Part shown: positions 1 through 10,678 of the stretch, piece by piece
How the letters are laid out: each line of letters begins with the position of its first letter
Numbering within the stretch: position 1 is the first letter of the stretch
Origin: Citrobacter portucalensis
GTDB taxonomy: Bacteria > Pseudomonadota > Gammaproteobacteria > Enterobacterales > Enterobacteriaceae
Assembly: GCF_002042885.1 (NCBI RefSeq)
Contig: NZ_MVFY01000001.1
Coordinates: 124,001 to 188,000 of the forward strand
DNA: 64,000 bases
Direction: 5' to 3'
Position numbers and translations under genes: made by a program
The notes under the pieces: model-generated
Told to the model about the DNA's origin: nothing
Databases searched by the model: none
The model's input: only the letters and a program-made list of their open reading frames with translations

Positions 1-569
1 AAATCGCCACCTTCCACCACCTCTTTGATCAGCTGTTCGAAGCTGATGCGCTGCCATTTTCCCTCACCGCGTTTACCGACACGCTTCATAGGCTCCAGAA
101 TACGTAGCGGGCTGTACAGACCTTCGAGTAAGGTTGCGCCACGGGCGCAGGCGGTGGAACGTGCGTCAAGACCTGACTCCCCGGCCAATTGTTCCATTGC
201 CGTGGCAAAGGGGACGGAGGCGTCTATATGGTGCTCGTGCGACAACGGATGATAAGGGTTGCCCGCAATGCGCAGCACTTTGCCTTGCTCAGTGTCAACG
301 CGAACCCGTACACCACACTGCGTCCAGCAACCAAAGCACTGCGTCATCGAGATCACCTGCTGCGGGTTTTGCTGCCAGTGAGGCCGGGCGTTGGCTTCTG
401 GGATTAGCGCGTTGGCAAAAATGCGGTCACGGGTAATTTTGCCCGAGGTTCCGTCCAACAAACCGTCTATCGCGCGCTTTGCCACATCCCGATAACTCAG
501 GCCAAAAGTCACCATGCCACCTACGGCAATGCCCACTTTAAGCCACTGACGACGGGTTAAATTAGCCAT
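1..569 (-). CDS. ttrA: Tetrathionate reductase catalytic subunit A (N-terminal part, runs off window)
   Basis: This is the N-terminal ~189 residues of the molybdopterin (bis-MGD) catalytic subunit that reduces tetrathionate to thiosulfate on the periplasmic side. The start is ATG at 569-567, and it overlaps the ttrC stop by 8 bp. A twin-arginine motif (TRRQWLK) opens the protein, followed by a hydrophobic stretch, as expected for Tat export. An early cysteine group (CFGCWTQC) fits the N-terminal [4Fe-4S] ligands of the DMSO-reductase superfamily. It is the last gene of ttrB-ttrC-ttrA. The C-terminus lies outside the window, so intactness cannot be judged. Confidence 0.93.
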   Translation of the reverse strand, partial: MANLTRRQWLKVGIAVGGMVTFGLSYRDVAKRAIDGLLDGTSGKITRDRIFANALIPEANARPHWQQNPQQVISMTQCFGCWTQCGVRVRVDTEQGKVLRIAGNPYHPLSHEHHIDASVPFATAMEQLAGESGLDARSTACARGATLLEGLYSPLRILEPMKRVGKRGEGKWQRISFEQLIKEVVEGGD

Positions 570-1584
570 GTTGCATTCTCCTTGCGATCGCGTTCAGGGC
601 TTCACGAACAATAATAATCAGTGCTATCCACAGGCCGAAGGTACCCACAATAGCCAGCCAGCCATCGGTGCCGCCGGGCAGGGTATAGGGATTAAACTGC
701 GCGTTAAATTTCGGTACGGTCTGCACCTGGATGAGTAACGTCCAGCGCATTAGCCAGCACAGCGCCATAGCGCTAAAAGCGAGTAATATGCGCAGCGGTA
801 GCGACAAGGGGTAACGTACAACCAACCCGCAAAGAGCAAGCGTAACAAGCCATAGCGCAACCCAACCGATAGCGTAGTGTTGTGCTGAAGAGGCAACATC
901 CAGCCACTGACGGATAGCCGAACCGGAAAGCGTATTTCCACTCGCCCAGATCGCCACCACGATAGCCAGCGCGATCAACGTGACCATTTGCCCCCACGCT
1001 AGCTTACGCGGTAGTGCGTCCTTGCTATTTGTCGTGGCAATAAGCAGGGCAAGAAATGTTTGCAGCGCGCTGAGGAACATCGCAACCGGAAAGGCGTAAC
1101 TGAACCAAATGGGACGCGCCTGTACCACCGACACTTCACGGCCGGTGTAAACCAGCAATCCGATGGCGGACAGCGCGCTACCAAGTGCTAACCATTTTGT
1201 GACGCTGTAACTTTTTAACGTTAGTCGTTTCACATGCTGCGCCAGAAACCACAGACCTAAAAAACCGGTAAACAGCGGTAAAAACAGTGCGCCCCACGGC
1301 ATCCAGGACCATGGCGTCGGATACGCATAGAAATGCCAGACGCGGGCGGTTTGGTGTAGATCAGCGGTCAGCGCCAGTGGCGCGGTAATCGCGCAGGTCA
1401 GGGCGATTAACAGCGTCAGATTCTCCAGGTCTACCGTTTCTTTTTTGCGCCAGTGAAGAACGCAGGCGAACAGCGCGGCGCAGGCGGCAATGCCGATGAA
1501 AAAGAAGTATTGTACGGCCCAGGGTAACCAGCTTATGTCCTGGGGATGGGCCAGAACCTCGTCGATAATCAGTGAATGGTTCAT
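562..1584 (-). CDS. ttrC: Tetrathionate reductase membrane subunit C
   Basis: This is an NrfD-family integral membrane quinol-oxidising anchor of 340 residues with about nine hydrophobic helices. It passes electrons from menaquinol to TtrB and then TtrA. The sequence opens MNHSLIIDEVLAHP and is dominated by long apolar segments separated by short polar loops; there is no signal peptide, as usual for this anchor. The ttrC start directly abuts the ttrB stop, and its stop overlaps ttrA, so translation of the three subunits is probably coupled. Identity rests on position between ttrB and ttrA together with the NrfD-like profile. Confidence 0.92.
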   Translation of the reverse strand: MNHSLIIDEVLAHPQDISWLPWAVQYFFFIGIAACAALFACVLHWRKKETVDLENLTLLIALTCAITAPLALTADLHQTARVWHFYAYPTPWSWMPWGALFLPLFTGFLGLWFLAQHVKRLTLKSYSVTKWLALGSALSAIGLLVYTGREVSVVQARPIWFSYAFPVAMFLSALQTFLALLIATTNSKDALPRKLAWGQMVTLIALAIVVAIWASGNTLSGSAIRQWLDVASSAQHYAIGWVALWLVTLALCGLVVRYPLSLPLRILLAFSAMALCWLMRWTLLIQVQTVPKFNAQFNPYTLPGGTDGWLAIVGTFGLWIALIIIVREALNAIARRMQHG

Positions 1585-2319
1585 TTAAACCTCCTGCCAT
1601 AGAGCGGGTTGAGCTCGTCCCATCAATGGGGTGACAAACGCCTCATCCAGTCCCAGATAGAACACGTGAGGAGACGTACCGCTTTCCGGCTTCAGGACTT
1701 TGATGGCGTCATGGTGTTCATGCAGCATTTGTGAAATGCGGCTGTGCGGATCTTTAATATCGCCAATGATGCGCGCGCCGCCGACACAGGATTCCACACA
1801 GGCCGGGAGCAGCCCCGCTTCTAGGCGGTGAACGCAAAAGGTACATTTATCGGCGGTTTGCGTTTCATGGTTGATGAATCGCGCATCATAAGGGCAGGCC
1901 TGCACGCAATAGGCGCAGCCCACGCAGCGTGTGTTGTCGACCACCACAATACCGTCTTCGCGTTGGAAAGTGGCCTGTACCGGGCAAACGGGCACGCAAG
2001 GGGGATTATCACAATGGTTGCACAGTCGCGGCAGCAGGACGTTGGTAACGCTTTGCTGGCCTTCAATCTGTACTTGATACTGGTTGACGAGGGTACGAAA
2101 TTCGCCCTGTGGCGTCTGGTTTTCAATGGCGCAACTGACGGTACAGGCCTGGCAGCCGATACAGCGTCGCAGGTCAACCAGCATGGCGTAGCGATGCTGT
2201 TGTGAGCCTTCGTGGCGTTCAGGCGAAAAGGGAAATTGCGCCTGAGCCAGCGGAACCAGTGATGCGCCAGCGGTCAGGACGCCCAGTTGCTGGAGAAACT
2301 GCCGTTTACTGCTGTCCAT
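1585..2319 (-). CDS. ttrB: Tetrathionate reductase iron-sulfur subunit B
   Basis: This 244-residue electron-transfer subunit has four ferredoxin-type cysteine groups: CIGCQACTVSC, CNHCDNPPCVPVCP, CVGCAYCVQACP and CTFC...CVESC. These match a four-[4Fe-4S] protein of the DmsB/PhsB type. I chose the ATG at 2319-2317 (MDSSKRQFLQQLG) because a GGGAG Shine-Dalgarno lies seven bases upstream; the longer reading from 2352 has no ribosome site. The N-terminus looks like a weak Tat signal (KR instead of RR), so export probably rides with TtrA. It is the first gene of the minus-strand ttrBCA operon. Confidence 0.94.
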   Translation of the reverse strand: MDSSKRQFLQQLGVLTAGASLVPLAQAQFPFSPERHEGSQQHRYAMLVDLRRCIGCQACTVSCAIENQTPQGEFRTLVNQYQVQIEGQQSVTNVLLPRLCNHCDNPPCVPVCPVQATFQREDGIVVVDNTRCVGCAYCVQACPYDARFINHETQTADKCTFCVHRLEAGLLPACVESCVGGARIIGDIKDPHSRISQMLHEHHDAIKVLKPESGTSPHVFYLGLDEAFVTPLMGRAQPALWQEV

Positions 2320-2434
2320 ATTTTCTCCCGTCACGATGCAACAACGAAACATTGGTCACGCCGTTGATTTGCGTGTGATGAATAAAGAATCTCAATGATT
2401 TACAGTGTAAAAATCGTGACGGGGTATACTCTAT

Positions 2435-2448
2435 TGTGGTTAACCACA
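2435..2448. promoter_or_regulatory. 14-bp perfect palindrome between ttrB and ttrS
   Basis: TGTGGTTAACCACA is a perfect palindrome in the divergent ttrB/ttrS intergenic region. It lies 116 bp upstream of the ttrB start and 51 bp upstream of the ttrS start. TtrR must act here to switch on ttrBCA, so a TtrR dimer site is the obvious guess, but I know of no consensus to compare it with. Confidence 0.4.
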
Positions 2449-2463
2449 TACCCGGCTTGTTGT

Positions 2464-2477
2464 TGATCTAAAACAAC
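2464..2477. promoter_or_regulatory. FNR-like site in the ttr control region
   Basis: TTGAT-CTAA-AACAA matches the FNR consensus TTGAT-N4-ATCAA at 9 of 10 positions. FNR (OxrA in Salmonella) is known to be required for ttr expression, so an FNR site in the ttrB/ttrS intergenic region is expected. Which of the two promoters it serves is not evident. Confidence 0.5.
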
Positions 2478-2498
2478 ATAATTGACAGGGATAATTGA

Positions 2499-4280
2499 GT
2501 GGGACGCAACGTAGTAAGATGTCTGACGGTGCTGGCGTCGCTGTGGATGCTAAGCGGCGCGGTCAGGGCGCAGACATGGAACATTGGCGTTTTGGCGATG
2601 CGCGGGGAGGTTTCTACACGTAATCACTGGCAGCCGCTGGAAACCTTGTTGAATCAGCAAATCCCCGGTGAGCAGTTTCATATTCAACCGCTGGACCTGC
2701 ACCAGATGCAGGAGGCGGTGAATCGTGGAACGGTACACTTTGTGGTCACCAATCCGGCGCAGTTTGTCCAGCTTAACAGCCGCTCGGCGCTACGCTGGCT
2801 GGCGTCGTTACGCTCCACCCGTGGTGGGAAAGCCACCAGTAACGTGATTGGCAGCGCCATTCTCGTCAGGCGCGACAGTGGGTTAACCTCCGCACACGAT
2901 CTGATCGGCAAAACGGTTGGCGCCATTGATGCTCAGGCGTTTGGTGGCTATTTGCTGGGATATAAAGCGCTCAGTGATGCCGGTCTGCGCCCGGAGCGCG
3001 ATTTGCGTCTGACGTTTACCGGATTTCCCGCCGATGCCTTACTCTATTTATTACGTGAAAAAGCCGTGCAGGCGGTGATCGTGCCGGTGTGCCTGCTGGA
3101 AAAAATGGATGAAGAAGGCCTCATCCGTAAAACCGATTTTATGACCGTGTTGAATCATCCGACTTCAATTCCCTGTTTAACCAGTACGCCGCTCTATCCG
3201 GACTGGTCATTTGCCGCACTACCTGCAGTGAGTGACGAGTTGGCCGATCGCGTGACGCGGGTACTGTTCAATGCACCGCAAAACGCGGCGTTTCGCTGGG
3301 GCGCGCCCGCCTCGACCCGCGAAGTAGAAGCGTTGTTGCGCGACGTCCGCCAGCATCCGCAGCAGCGTCAGCTGTGGCTGGATGTCAAAAGCTGGTTTAT
3401 TCAACACCGACTGGCGATGGGGGGCGTGGTCATCGTGTTGCTGTTGCTTACGCTCAATTACATCTGGGTGATGCTGTTGGTTCGCCGACGCGGCAGGCAG
3501 TTAGAGCGGAACAACGTGTTGTTGCACAAACAGGAACAGGCGCTGGAGACTGCCCGCCAAATGAGCGTGCTGGGGGAGATGACCTCCGGTTTTGCCCATG
3601 AGCTCAATCAGCCGTTGTCTGCTATCCGTCATTATGCCCAAGGCTGTCTAATTCGCCTGCGTGGTCAGGATGAGCAGCATCCGTTGCTGCCCGCGCTTGA
3701 GCACATAGACGCCCAGGCACAACGAGGAGCCGATACGCTGCGCAATCTCCGACAGTGGGTCAGCCAGGCACAGGGCAATCCGGTACTCACCGATGGCTGG
3801 CAAGCCATCAACGTTCACGATGCTATCCATCACGTCTGGCAATTACTGCGCATGCCCCAGCAATTCCCGGCGGTAACGCTGCACACGCAGGTTAGCAAGG
3901 CGTTAACGTTGATGCTGCCAAGCGTTCTTCTTGAGCAGGTGCTGGCTAATCTGGTACTCAATGCCGCCCAGGCAGGCGCTACGACAGTATGGTTTAGCGC
4001 CCTGCACAAGGATGGTGGCGTGCGTATTCAGGTGCAGGATAATGCCGGAGGCATTGACGAGGCTCAGTTGTATCAGGCGTTTCAGCCGTTTATGACCACC
4101 CGCAAAGAAGGTATGGGACTTGGACTGGCCATTTGTCAGCGACTGGTGCGCTACGCAAACGGAGATATTGAGATCAAAAATCAGCAGGCCCCGGACGGTA
4201 AAGCGGGGGCGAGAGTGACATTGTATTTTAAACCAAATCAGAAAGGAGGCCGTAGTGGCGATAATTCATCTGCTGGATGA
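2499..4280 (+). CDS. ttrS: Tetrathionate sensor histidine kinase
   Basis: This 593-residue sensor kinase starts at GTG 2499, with AGGG upstream. The N-terminal signal peptide ends near AQT (residue ~26). A periplasmic PhnD-like substrate-binding domain follows to about residue 300, then a transmembrane helix (VVIVLLLLTLNYIWVML) and a coiled segment. The kinase core carries the phospho-accepting His in FAHELNQPLSAIRH, the N box in LANLVLNAAQA, and the G boxes DNAGGID and GMGLGLAI. It detects tetrathionate and phosphorylates TtrR, whose gene overlaps its 3' end by 26 bp. It is divergent from ttrBCA. Confidence 0.94.
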   Translation: MGRNVVRCLTVLASLWMLSGAVRAQTWNIGVLAMRGEVSTRNHWQPLETLLNQQIPGEQFHIQPLDLHQMQEAVNRGTVHFVVTNPAQFVQLNSRSALRWLASLRSTRGGKATSNVIGSAILVRRDSGLTSAHDLIGKTVGAIDAQAFGGYLLGYKALSDAGLRPERDLRLTFTGFPADALLYLLREKAVQAVIVPVCLLEKMDEEGLIRKTDFMTVLNHPTSIPCLTSTPLYPDWSFAALPAVSDELADRVTRVLFNAPQNAAFRWGAPASTREVEALLRDVRQHPQQRQLWLDVKSWFIQHRLAMGGVVIVLLLLTLNYIWVMLLVRRRGRQLERNNVLLHKQEQALETARQMSVLGEMTSGFAHELNQPLSAIRHYAQGCLIRLRGQDEQHPLLPALEHIDAQAQRGADTLRNLRQWVSQAQGNPVLTDGWQAINVHDAIHHVWQLLRMPQQFPAVTLHTQVSKALTLMLPSVLLEQVLANLVLNAAQAGATTVWFSALHKDGGVRIQVQDNAGGIDEAQLYQAFQPFMTTRKEGMGLGLAICQRLVRYANGDIEIKNQQAPDGKAGARVTLYFKPNQKGGRSGDNSSAG

Positions 4281-4839
4281 CGACATTGCTGTTACCCAGG
4301 CCTGTGCGTTTTTATTGGAAAGTCTGGGATATGAGGTGTCTTGCTGGGAGCAAGGCGAGAAATTCCTCGCCGAGGCAAATCTGCACCAGGTGGGCGTACT
4401 ACTGCTGGATATGCGTATGCCGGTACTGGATGGGCACGCTGTGCATGAAATCATGCGTCAGAAAGCAAGCACGCTGGCGGTGGTCTTTCTCACCGGGCAC
4501 GGCGACGTGCCGATGGCGGTTGAGCAAATGAAACGTGGCGCGGTCGATTTTTTGCAAAAACCGGTGTCAGCCGTGCCGCTTCAGGCAGCATTAGAACATG
4601 CCTTGCAGGTCTCGGCAGCGGCGTTCTCGCGACAAGAGATCATCTCATGCTACCAACAACTTACGCCAAAAGAACGGGAACTGGCGCATCTGGTAGCAAA
4701 AGGGTTAATGAATCGGGAAATTGCTGATGCCATGAATATTGCCGTGCGTACGGTTGAAGTACACCGGGCGCGGGTGATGGAAAAAATGCAGGCAGGAAGT
4801 CTTGCTGAGCTCGTTAATCGACTTCAGAGAATTCAGTAG
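4255..4839 (+). CDS. ttrR: Tetrathionate response regulator
   Basis: This 194-residue FixJ/NarL-type response regulator starts at GTG 4255, inside the end of ttrS, with a strong AGGAGG ribosome site. The receiver domain has the acidic pair DDD near residue 8, the phospho-acceptor Asp in LLDMRMPVLDG and the Lys in LQKPVS. The C-terminal LuxR-type helix-turn-helix runs from LTPKERELAHLVAKG through MNREIADAMNIAVRTVEVHRARV. Overlap with ttrS implies translational coupling. It is expected to activate ttrBCA from the intergenic region just upstream of ttrS. Confidence 0.94.
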   Translation: MAIIHLLDDDIAVTQACAFLLESLGYEVSCWEQGEKFLAEANLHQVGVLLLDMRMPVLDGHAVHEIMRQKASTLAVVFLTGHGDVPMAVEQMKRGAVDFLQKPVSAVPLQAALEHALQVSAAAFSRQEIISCYQQLTPKERELAHLVAKGLMNREIADAMNIAVRTVEVHRARVMEKMQAGSLAELVNRLQRIQ

Positions 4840-4931
4840 AATGATGACATTTATTTGATTTTCATTGAATTTTGTCTAAATCGTCAGAGTGATATATGCT
4901 GTTGGTTTGAGTTAATGACGAGCGGGCAAAA

Positions 4932-5141
4932 ATGGGAAATCAGACGAAAGACGACGAGTTGTACCGTGAAATGTGCAGAGTAGTCGGTAAAGTAGTGCTG
5001 GAAATGCGCGATCTGGGACAAGAACCTAAGCATATCGTCATTGCGGGAGTGCTGAGAACCACCCTTGCTAACCAGCGCGTGAAGCGCAGTGAGTTAGAAA
5101 AACAGGCTATTGAGACCGTAATTAAAGCATTGGCCGGTTAA
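4932..5141 (+). CDS. fumD: Fumarase D (YdhZ)
   Basis: This 69-residue protein is nearly identical in sequence to E. coli FumD/YdhZ: it starts MGNQTKDDELYREMCRVVG and ends with an acidic/basic helix. E. coli FumD is reported to have fumarase activity despite its small size. It stands alone between ttrR and the ydhY operon, as in E. coli where it sits between pykF and ydhY, and is followed by a terminator. No catalytic motif of the large fumarases is visible, so the function is transferred purely by homology. Confidence 0.9.
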   Translation: MGNQTKDDELYREMCRVVGKVVLEMRDLGQEPKHIVIAGVLRTTLANQRVKRSELEKQAIETVIKALAG

Positions 5142-5150
5142 TTCATAAAA

Positions 5151-5181
5151 AGAGGACCGCAGAAATTTTTTGCCGTCCTCT
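5151..5181 (+). terminator. Hairpin downstream of fumD
   Basis: Arms AGAGGAC (5151-5157) and GTCCTCT (5175-5181) pair, with an inner GCA/TGC extension across one mismatch. The hairpin lies 10 bp after the fumD stop. The following TTATTCT is only moderately T-rich. Confidence 0.6.
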
Positions 5182-5408
5182 TATTCTCGATACGTTAATC
5201 TATCAATCTATATAATTTATCTCCGTTAATAATTGGTTGTAGAGAACTATAAGTCGATATGTATTTATTTATATATCGTTTGCCGTGCAGTATTATATTT
5301 GGGAGAGGGTTCACAAATATTTGTAATTTAAATGGGCTGCTATTTCACTCCATTTCTTAATGATAATAAATCTCACTCCGCATTAATTATATCCCTTCCG
5401 TTTTTTAA

Positions 5409-5422
5409 TTGATGACGATCAA
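5409..5422 (+). promoter_or_regulatory. Perfect FNR box of the ydhY operon
   Basis: TTGAT-GACG-ATCAA is an exact FNR consensus. A candidate -10 (CATTAT, 5445-5450) lies where a class II FNR promoter would put it: a start near 5457 places the box centre at about -41.5. This agrees with the known FNR activation of ydhY-T in E. coli. The rest of 5182-5408 is AT-rich with no gene seen. Confidence 0.8.
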
Positions 5423-5457
5423 GACTATGCATGCTGAATAACCACATTATTTCTGCG

Positions 5458-5635
5458 CCTAACCCTAAAGGATTAGATTCATTCAGTTTAACCACCGTCA
5501 CTTACGCGATCAGGTTAGGGCAAAAATTTACGTGTTGTTGGCAACATTAACCGCCCGATATGGCTTGAGCTGCGCTGGTTTAAATTAGCCTGGAGGTGTT
5601 GCTACCACAGCATTTGCGAAGAGGATGCGAAATAA
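5458..5635 (+). promoter_or_regulatory. Long ydhY leader with inverted repeats
   Basis: About 178 nt would be transcribed before ydhY from the predicted FNR promoter. It holds a long-range stem CCTAACC (5458-5464)/GGTTAGG (5513-5519), a hairpin TGTTG-TTGG-CAACA (5533-5546), and TGCT...AGCA ahead of the AGAGGA ribosome site at ~5621. NarL sites or RNA structure are both possible; I cannot assign either. Confidence 0.3.
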
Positions 5636-6262
5636 ATGAACCAGGTTGATCGTCCATTTTTAGATTGTGGTTTAACGCGACTAGAATTCCTGCGGATATC
5701 AGGGAAAGGACTGGCGGGATTAACGATTGCCCCCGCGCTGTTATCCCTATTTGGTTGTAAGCAGGAAGATATCGATAGTGGGACCGTGGGACTTATCAAT
5801 ACGCCGAAAGGGGTTCTGGTGACCCAGCGAGCGCGCTGTACGGGCTGTCACCGCTGTGAAATATCCTGTACCAATTATAACGATGGTGCCGTAGGGACCT
5901 TCTTTTCCCGGATAAAAATCCATCGCAATTTCTTCTTTGGCGATGATGGCGTCGGGTCCGGTGGTGGGCTGTATGGCGATTTAAACTATACCGCTGATAC
6001 CTGCCGTCAATGCAAAGATCCGCAGTGCATGAAGGTCTGCCCAATTGGTGCAATTACCTGGAAACAGGAAGACGGTTGTATTGCGGTGGACCACAAACGC
6101 TGTATTGGCTGTAGCGCGTGTACCACAGCCTGCCCGTGGATGATGGCGACCGTAAATACCGAAACGAAAAAGTCCTCAAAATGTGTGTTATGCGGGGAAT
6201 GCGCCAATGCTTGTCCGACTGGAGCATTAAAAATTATCGAGTGGAAAGATATTACTGTTTGA
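5636..6262 (+). CDS. ydhY: Ferredoxin-like 4Fe-4S protein YdhY
   Basis: This 208-residue protein is the same length as E. coli YdhY. Four cysteine groups are visible: CTGCHRCEISC, CRQCKDPQCMKVCP, CIGCSACTTACP and CVLCGECANACP, giving four predicted [4Fe-4S] clusters. A hydrophobic segment ends in LFGC at about residue 41, so a lipoprotein or a leader is possible. It heads ydhYVWXUT, which in E. coli is FNR-activated and repressed by nitrate, and probably carries electrons to or from the oxidoreductase YdhV. The AGAGGA ribosome site sits upstream. Confidence 0.93.
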   Translation: MNQVDRPFLDCGLTRLEFLRISGKGLAGLTIAPALLSLFGCKQEDIDSGTVGLINTPKGVLVTQRARCTGCHRCEISCTNYNDGAVGTFFSRIKIHRNFFFGDDGVGSGGGLYGDLNYTADTCRQCKDPQCMKVCPIGAITWKQEDGCIAVDHKRCIGCSACTTACPWMMATVNTETKKSSKCVLCGECANACPTGALKIIEWKDITV

Positions 6263-6282
6263 TAGATAACAGGCATACCTGA

Positions 6283-8484
<2,202 letters not shown>

Positions 8485-8494
8485 GGAACGCGAG

Positions 8495-9160
8495 ATGACT
8501 AACGTGAGCAACGTTCAGGCACCCGTTGGGGCGCTTCCTGACGAGGTTGATAGCCAAAAGAGACACTGGCTACAGGCGTTTCACCCGCCGGTCGAGCAGG
8601 TGACTGCGCCGCAGGTTCAGGAAGCCGCCAGCCCGGAGTCGATTGTGGCAGATTTTATCCGCCAGCATTCGGCATCGGGGCACCTGGTAGCGCGCAGCGT
8701 GTTTCTGCAGCCACCTTATTCGGTCCTTGAAGCCGATCTCTCCGCGCTGCTGGATGTACTGTGCCAGGACGCGAATAACGCGGATATCACCCGTGTGCAG
8801 GGTGCGGAAGATGTCTATTTCTACTCAACGCAAACCATGACGGCAAACTACGCCGACATGTGCGTGCAGGTGGTGGAAAACGACATCTGTCGTGCGATTG
8901 CCGAGGCGGTACGCTTCGACTGTCGAACGTATCCTCGCCCCTATAAGGTCGCCATGTTGACGCAACCGCCGTACAGCTTTGAGTCTCAGCAGATTTCAGC
9001 GGCGCTCACGGCCATGGAAACGCATCCTGATTACGCAGATATACGTACTGTGGAATCGTCAAATGCGGAGCCTTATTTGTTCAGCGAACGTTTTATGAGT
9101 TATGGCAAAGCGTACGGCCTTTGTGAATGGCTTGAGGTTGAGCAGTATCAGAACCCCTGA
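8495..9160 (+). CDS. ydhW: Uncharacterised protein YdhW
   Basis: This is a 221-residue protein of unknown function that matches E. coli YdhW by position and sequence. The start at 8495 follows TAAGGAACGCG; the longer reading from 8435 would overlap ydhV. The protein appears to hold two similar halves, since phrases of the type QPPYSVLEADLSALLD and QPPYSFESQQISAAL recur about 90 residues apart, suggesting an internal duplication. There is no signal peptide, membrane segment or cluster motif, so it is cytoplasmic. It lies 10 bp after ydhV in the operon and may be an assembly factor, but that is a guess. Confidence 0.85.
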   Translation: MTNVSNVQAPVGALPDEVDSQKRHWLQAFHPPVEQVTAPQVQEAASPESIVADFIRQHSASGHLVARSVFLQPPYSVLEADLSALLDVLCQDANNADITRVQGAEDVYFYSTQTMTANYADMCVQVVENDICRAIAEAVRFDCRTYPRPYKVAMLTQPPYSFESQQISAALTAMETHPDYADIRTVESSNAEPYLFSERFMSYGKAYGLCEWLEVEQYQNP

Positions 9161-9224
9161 AATATTCAGGTTGATGTCATGGAATGTGTGGACGACCACT
9201 GTCACAGCATTAGAGGATAACCCG

Positions 9225-9893
9225 ATGTCCTTCACCCGACGAAAATTTGTCATTGGCATGGGGACGGTGATTTTTTTTACCGGCCCAGGTCAAAATCTGT
9301 TAGCGAGTACCAGGAGCCCTAAAGCCGTTCGTTACGTCATGATTCACGACGAATCACTGTGTAACGGATGCAATATTTGCGCTCGTGCATGCCGGAAAAC
9401 CAACCATGTACCTGACCAGGGCAGCCGTTTGTCTATAGCGCATATTCCGGTAACCGATAACGACAACGAAACGCTGTATCACTACTTCCGTCAGTCCTGC
9501 CAGCATTGTGATGATGCACCTTGTATTGAGGTGTGTCCGACCGGTGCCTCCTGGCGAGATGAGAACGGTATTGTGCGAGTAGATACGTCTTGCTGTATTG
9601 GCTGCAGTTACTGTATTGGCGCGTGTCCTTATCAGGTGCGCTATCTCAACCCGCAAACCAAAGTGGCGGATAAATGCGACTTCTGCGCTGAATCTCGGCT
9701 GGCGAAAGGTTTCCCTCCGATCTGTGTTAACGCTTGCCCGGAACATGCGCTGATTTTCGGTCGTGAAGATAGCCCGGAAATTCAGACCTGGTTGCGAGAA
9801 AACAAGTATTACGAATATCAACTTGCAGGCGCCGGGAAACCCCATCTGTATCGTCGGTTCGGTCAACATTTGATTAAAAAGGAAAATGTATGA
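9225..9893 (+). CDS. ydhX: Tat-exported 4Fe-4S ferredoxin-type protein YdhX
   Basis: This 222-residue protein starts at ATG 9225 after AGAGGA; a longer frame opens at 9102 inside ydhW and is not needed. The start MSFTRRKFVIGMG plus a hydrophobic run is a Tat signal. Four cysteine groups follow: CNGCNICARAC, CQHCDDAPCIEVCP, CIGCSYCIGACP and CDFC...CVNACP, as in NrfC/DmsB-type subunits. It probably passes electrons between the membrane cytochrome YdhU and a partner enzyme outside the cytoplasm. Its stop overlaps the ydhU start by 4 bp. Confidence 0.92.
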   Translation: MSFTRRKFVIGMGTVIFFTGPGQNLLASTRSPKAVRYVMIHDESLCNGCNICARACRKTNHVPDQGSRLSIAHIPVTDNDNETLYHYFRQSCQHCDDAPCIEVCPTGASWRDENGIVRVDTSCCIGCSYCIGACPYQVRYLNPQTKVADKCDFCAESRLAKGFPPICVNACPEHALIFGREDSPEIQTWLRENKYYEYQLAGAGKPHLYRRFGQHLIKKENV

Positions 9894-10675
9894 ACGCGTC
9901 GCAGAATGCCGAACAGTTTCACGCCCAGCTTGCACAGTATGTTCCCCTGTTTTCACCGGACTACTGGCCTGTGTGGTTAGTCGTTGCCGGGTTAATGCTG
10001 GTGGGAATGTGGCTGGTGCTGGCGCTTCACGCCATGCTGCGCTTTCGGGCGGCGCATAAAGCGTCGGCAGGGCATGGTGAGAAGGTCTATTTATATTCGA
10101 AGGCTGTCCGCCTGTGGCACTGGTCGAATGCGCTGTTATTTCTGTTGCTTCTGGTTAGTGGCCTGGTCAATCACTTCTCTGCCGTTAGCGCACCGGTAAT
10201 GAAAAGCCTGCTCACCGTTCATGAGGTTTGTGGCTTTTTGCTACTTGCCTGCTGGATTGGTTTTGTGCTGATCAACCTGATTGGCGGCAACGGACATCAC
10301 TATATTATTCAACGTCAGGGCTGGATCGCTCGTGCGCAAAGACAAACTCGTTTTTACCTGTTTGGCATTATGCAGGGCGAGTCACACCCATTTCCGGCCT
10401 CACCTCGCTCTAAATTTAATCCGTTACAGCAGGCGGCCTATGTTGGCGTGATGTATGGTTTGTTGCCACTGTTACTGATCACTGGATTGTTATCGCTTTA
10501 CCCGGTAGCTGTCGGCGATCTGTTCCCCGGAGTGCGTTACTGGCTGCTTCAGGCGCACTTTGCGCTGGCAATAGTCAGTCTGTTTTTCATTTTTGGGCAT
10601 CTTTATCTCTGCACTACGGGGCGCACGCCGGGCGAAACCTTTAAGTGTATGGTGGATGGCTACCACCGGCATTAA
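9890..10675 (+). CDS. ydhU: Membrane cytochrome b subunit YdhU (PhsC-like)
   Basis: This 261-residue membrane protein has an N-terminal hydrophobic segment followed by a four-helix b-type cytochrome bundle. Histidines suited to haem ligation occur in LWHWSNALLF, LLTVHEVCGF, and the last helices (LLQAHFALA, FIFGHLYL). It resembles thiosulfate reductase cytochrome PhsC and formate dehydrogenase gamma subunits, and should exchange electrons with the quinone pool. Coupling to ydhX by a 4-bp overlap suggests a YdhX-YdhU quinol module feeding or draining the YdhV/YdhY oxidoreductase. Confidence 0.9.
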   Translation: MNASQNAEQFHAQLAQYVPLFSPDYWPVWLVVAGLMLVGMWLVLALHAMLRFRAAHKASAGHGEKVYLYSKAVRLWHWSNALLFLLLLVSGLVNHFSAVSAPVMKSLLTVHEVCGFLLLACWIGFVLINLIGGNGHHYIIQRQGWIARAQRQTRFYLFGIMQGESHPFPASPRSKFNPLQQAAYVGVMYGLLPLLLITGLLSLYPVAVGDLFPGVRYWLLQAHFALAIVSLFFIFGHLYLCTTGRTPGETFKCMVDGYHRH

Positions 10676-10678
10676 GCG

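Noticed and set aside
5458..5635. Molybdenum cofactor riboswitch before ydhY
   Set aside because: Stems are present, but I cannot map the known motif onto them; left only as a test in the findings.
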